From Actinomycetota bacterium (GTDB taxonomy: Bacteria; Actinomycetota; Actinomycetes; Nanopelagicales; Nanopelagicaceae): 5,211 nucleotides of DNA. The stretch lies in contig WLNM01000082.1 in NCBI GenBank assembly GCA_009699825.1, positions 1-5,211 of the forward strand. Direction: 5' to 3'. Made by a program: the position numbers and the translations under genes. The notes below the pieces were generated by a model. The model ran no database searches. It was not told the DNA's origin and was given only the letters and a program-made list of their open reading frames with translations. Shown here in pieces: positions 4,679 to 5,211 of this stretch (positions within the stretch are counted from its first letter, which is position 1; every line of letters starts with the position of its first letter).

Positions 4679-5211
4679 CCAAACAACCTCGGAAATGTTT
4701 CGGTGTGTGCTGTGCGTAATTCTGTTAGTGAAATTACAACGTCATTGATAGTCAATGAATCGCCGCCAGTTATTCCGATGAGCGAACAAGCAATCTTTGC
4801 CTTGGCAGAGTGTGCAAGCAGAGAATCTTTTTTGCTTGGATCAATTGCAACAACAACTCGTCCAGGAGTCTCACTCAAGAGATCTACTGCAGGATTATTA
4901 AGCTTTACAGTTACGCCAACTCCGTGACGTAAAACCATTTCCGTAAGCGTTGCAGATAAACCGCCCTGGCTTAAGTCATGTGCTGCCGTGAAAATCTCTT
5001 CTGTGCGTCCTGCAACCAATAGTGAATTAAGACGCATTGCTGCTTGTAAATCTGATTGCGGTGCTTGTCCCCCGCGTTGTCCGTGAATAAATGCCCACTC
5101 GCTTCCTGCAAAATCTTCACCAGTTTCGCCGAGTAAATAAAGCTCTAGTCCCACGCGATCAAAACTCATGGGTGTGCGTGTGCGAACATCATCAATGACA
5201 CCAAGGACAGC
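4675..5211 (-). CDS. purL: Phosphoribosylformylglycinamidine synthase subunit PurL, C-terminal part (cut by window edge)
   Basis: This is the synthetase subunit of FGAM synthase (FGAR + ATP + glutamine gives FGAM), step 4 of purine synthesis. The frame is open to the right edge, so the start lies outside; 178 codons plus stop are visible. The visible part begins AVLGVIDDVRTRTP, followed by LYLLGET (25-31 of the visible part), GSEWA (36-40), AHDLSQGGL (77-85), LLSETPGRVVVA (111-122) and a C-terminal ELRTAHTETFPRLFG. These are hallmarks of the C-terminal ATP-grasp-unlike PurM/PurL fold. Ending at LFG without a glutaminase domain shows the small PurL type, which works with separate PurQ and PurS; those genes are not in the window. 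A methionine at 5167-5169 is internal and is not the start. The TGA stop overlaps the SCP-like start by 4 nt. Confidence 0.97.
   Translation of the reverse strand, partial: AVLGVIDDVRTRTPMSFDRVGLELYLLGETGEDFAGSEWAFIHGQRGGQAPQSDLQAAMRLNSLLVAGRTEEIFTAAHDLSQGGLSATLTEMVLRHGVGVTVKLNNPAVDLLSETPGRVVVAIDPSKKDSLLAHSAKAKIACSLIGITGGDSLTINDVVISLTELRTAHTETFPRLFG

Noticed and set aside
4661..4927. Open frame on the + strand opposite the purL end
   Set aside because: It is antisense to conserved PurL motifs, with no SD and no family features.
5167..5169. ATG that would make a separate 164-aa gene
   Set aside because: The frame stays open upstream to the window edge and encodes conserved PurL residues (VLGVIDDV), so this is an internal methionine.
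1..5211. Defence system, prophage, IS element or CRISPR array
   Set aside because: No transposase, integrase, terminal inverted repeats, spacer-repeat array or nuclease/effector-like gene is visible; every minus-strand gene belongs to a conserved actinobacterial neighbourhood.

Overview
The window looks like a chromosomal segment of a free-living actinobacterium with a reduced, low-GC genome. The gene order purL / SCP-like / purF / purM / DUF3073 / unknown / bldC is one I know from high-GC actinobacteria such as Streptomyces. BldC, DUF3073, DUF5302 and the small SCP-like protein are all actinobacterial families. The base composition is much more AT-rich than in Streptomyces or Mycobacterium, and the coding is very compact (1-nt and 4-nt overlaps, gaps of 8-14 nt). 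I infer a planktonic freshwater lineage such as the acI group ('Ca. Nanopelagicales'); the sequence alone does not prove this.

Layout: two tRNA genes on the + strand open the window, tRNA-Asp(GTC) at 14-87 and tRNA-Phe(GAA) at 140-213. They converge on a long run of minus-strand genes across a T-rich spacer that holds a perfect 20-bp direct repeat. Read in the direction of transcription (right to left), the minus-strand genes are: the C-terminal part of purL (4675-5211, cut by the window edge); a small sterol-carrier-like protein (4379-4678); purF (2892-4370); purM (1840-2892); a DUF3073 protein of 58 aa (1607-1783); a conserved protein of unknown function, 271 aa (777-1592); the MerR-like regulator bldC (477-677); and a DUF5302 protein of 65 aa (267-464).

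How the genes work together: PurF catalyses the first step of de novo purine synthesis, PurL the fourth and PurM the fifth. The SCP-like gene overlaps purL by 4 nt and sits 8 nt before purF, and purF and purM share one base (TAATG), so the four are almost certainly one translationally coupled operon. Downstream come DUF3073, which has an unusually perfect Shine-Dalgarno sequence, and the unknown 271-aa gene, 14 nt apart. bldC follows after 98 nt that could hold its own promoter, with the DUF5302 gene 12 nt behind it.

I see no mobile element, CRISPR array, toxin-antitoxin pair or defence system. This is an ordinary conserved core region. The points worth a second look are the uncharacterised 271-aa protein, the SCP-like protein inside the purine operon, a strong GC-rich hairpin inside the 3' end of purM with its local GC jump, and the repeats around the tRNA genes.
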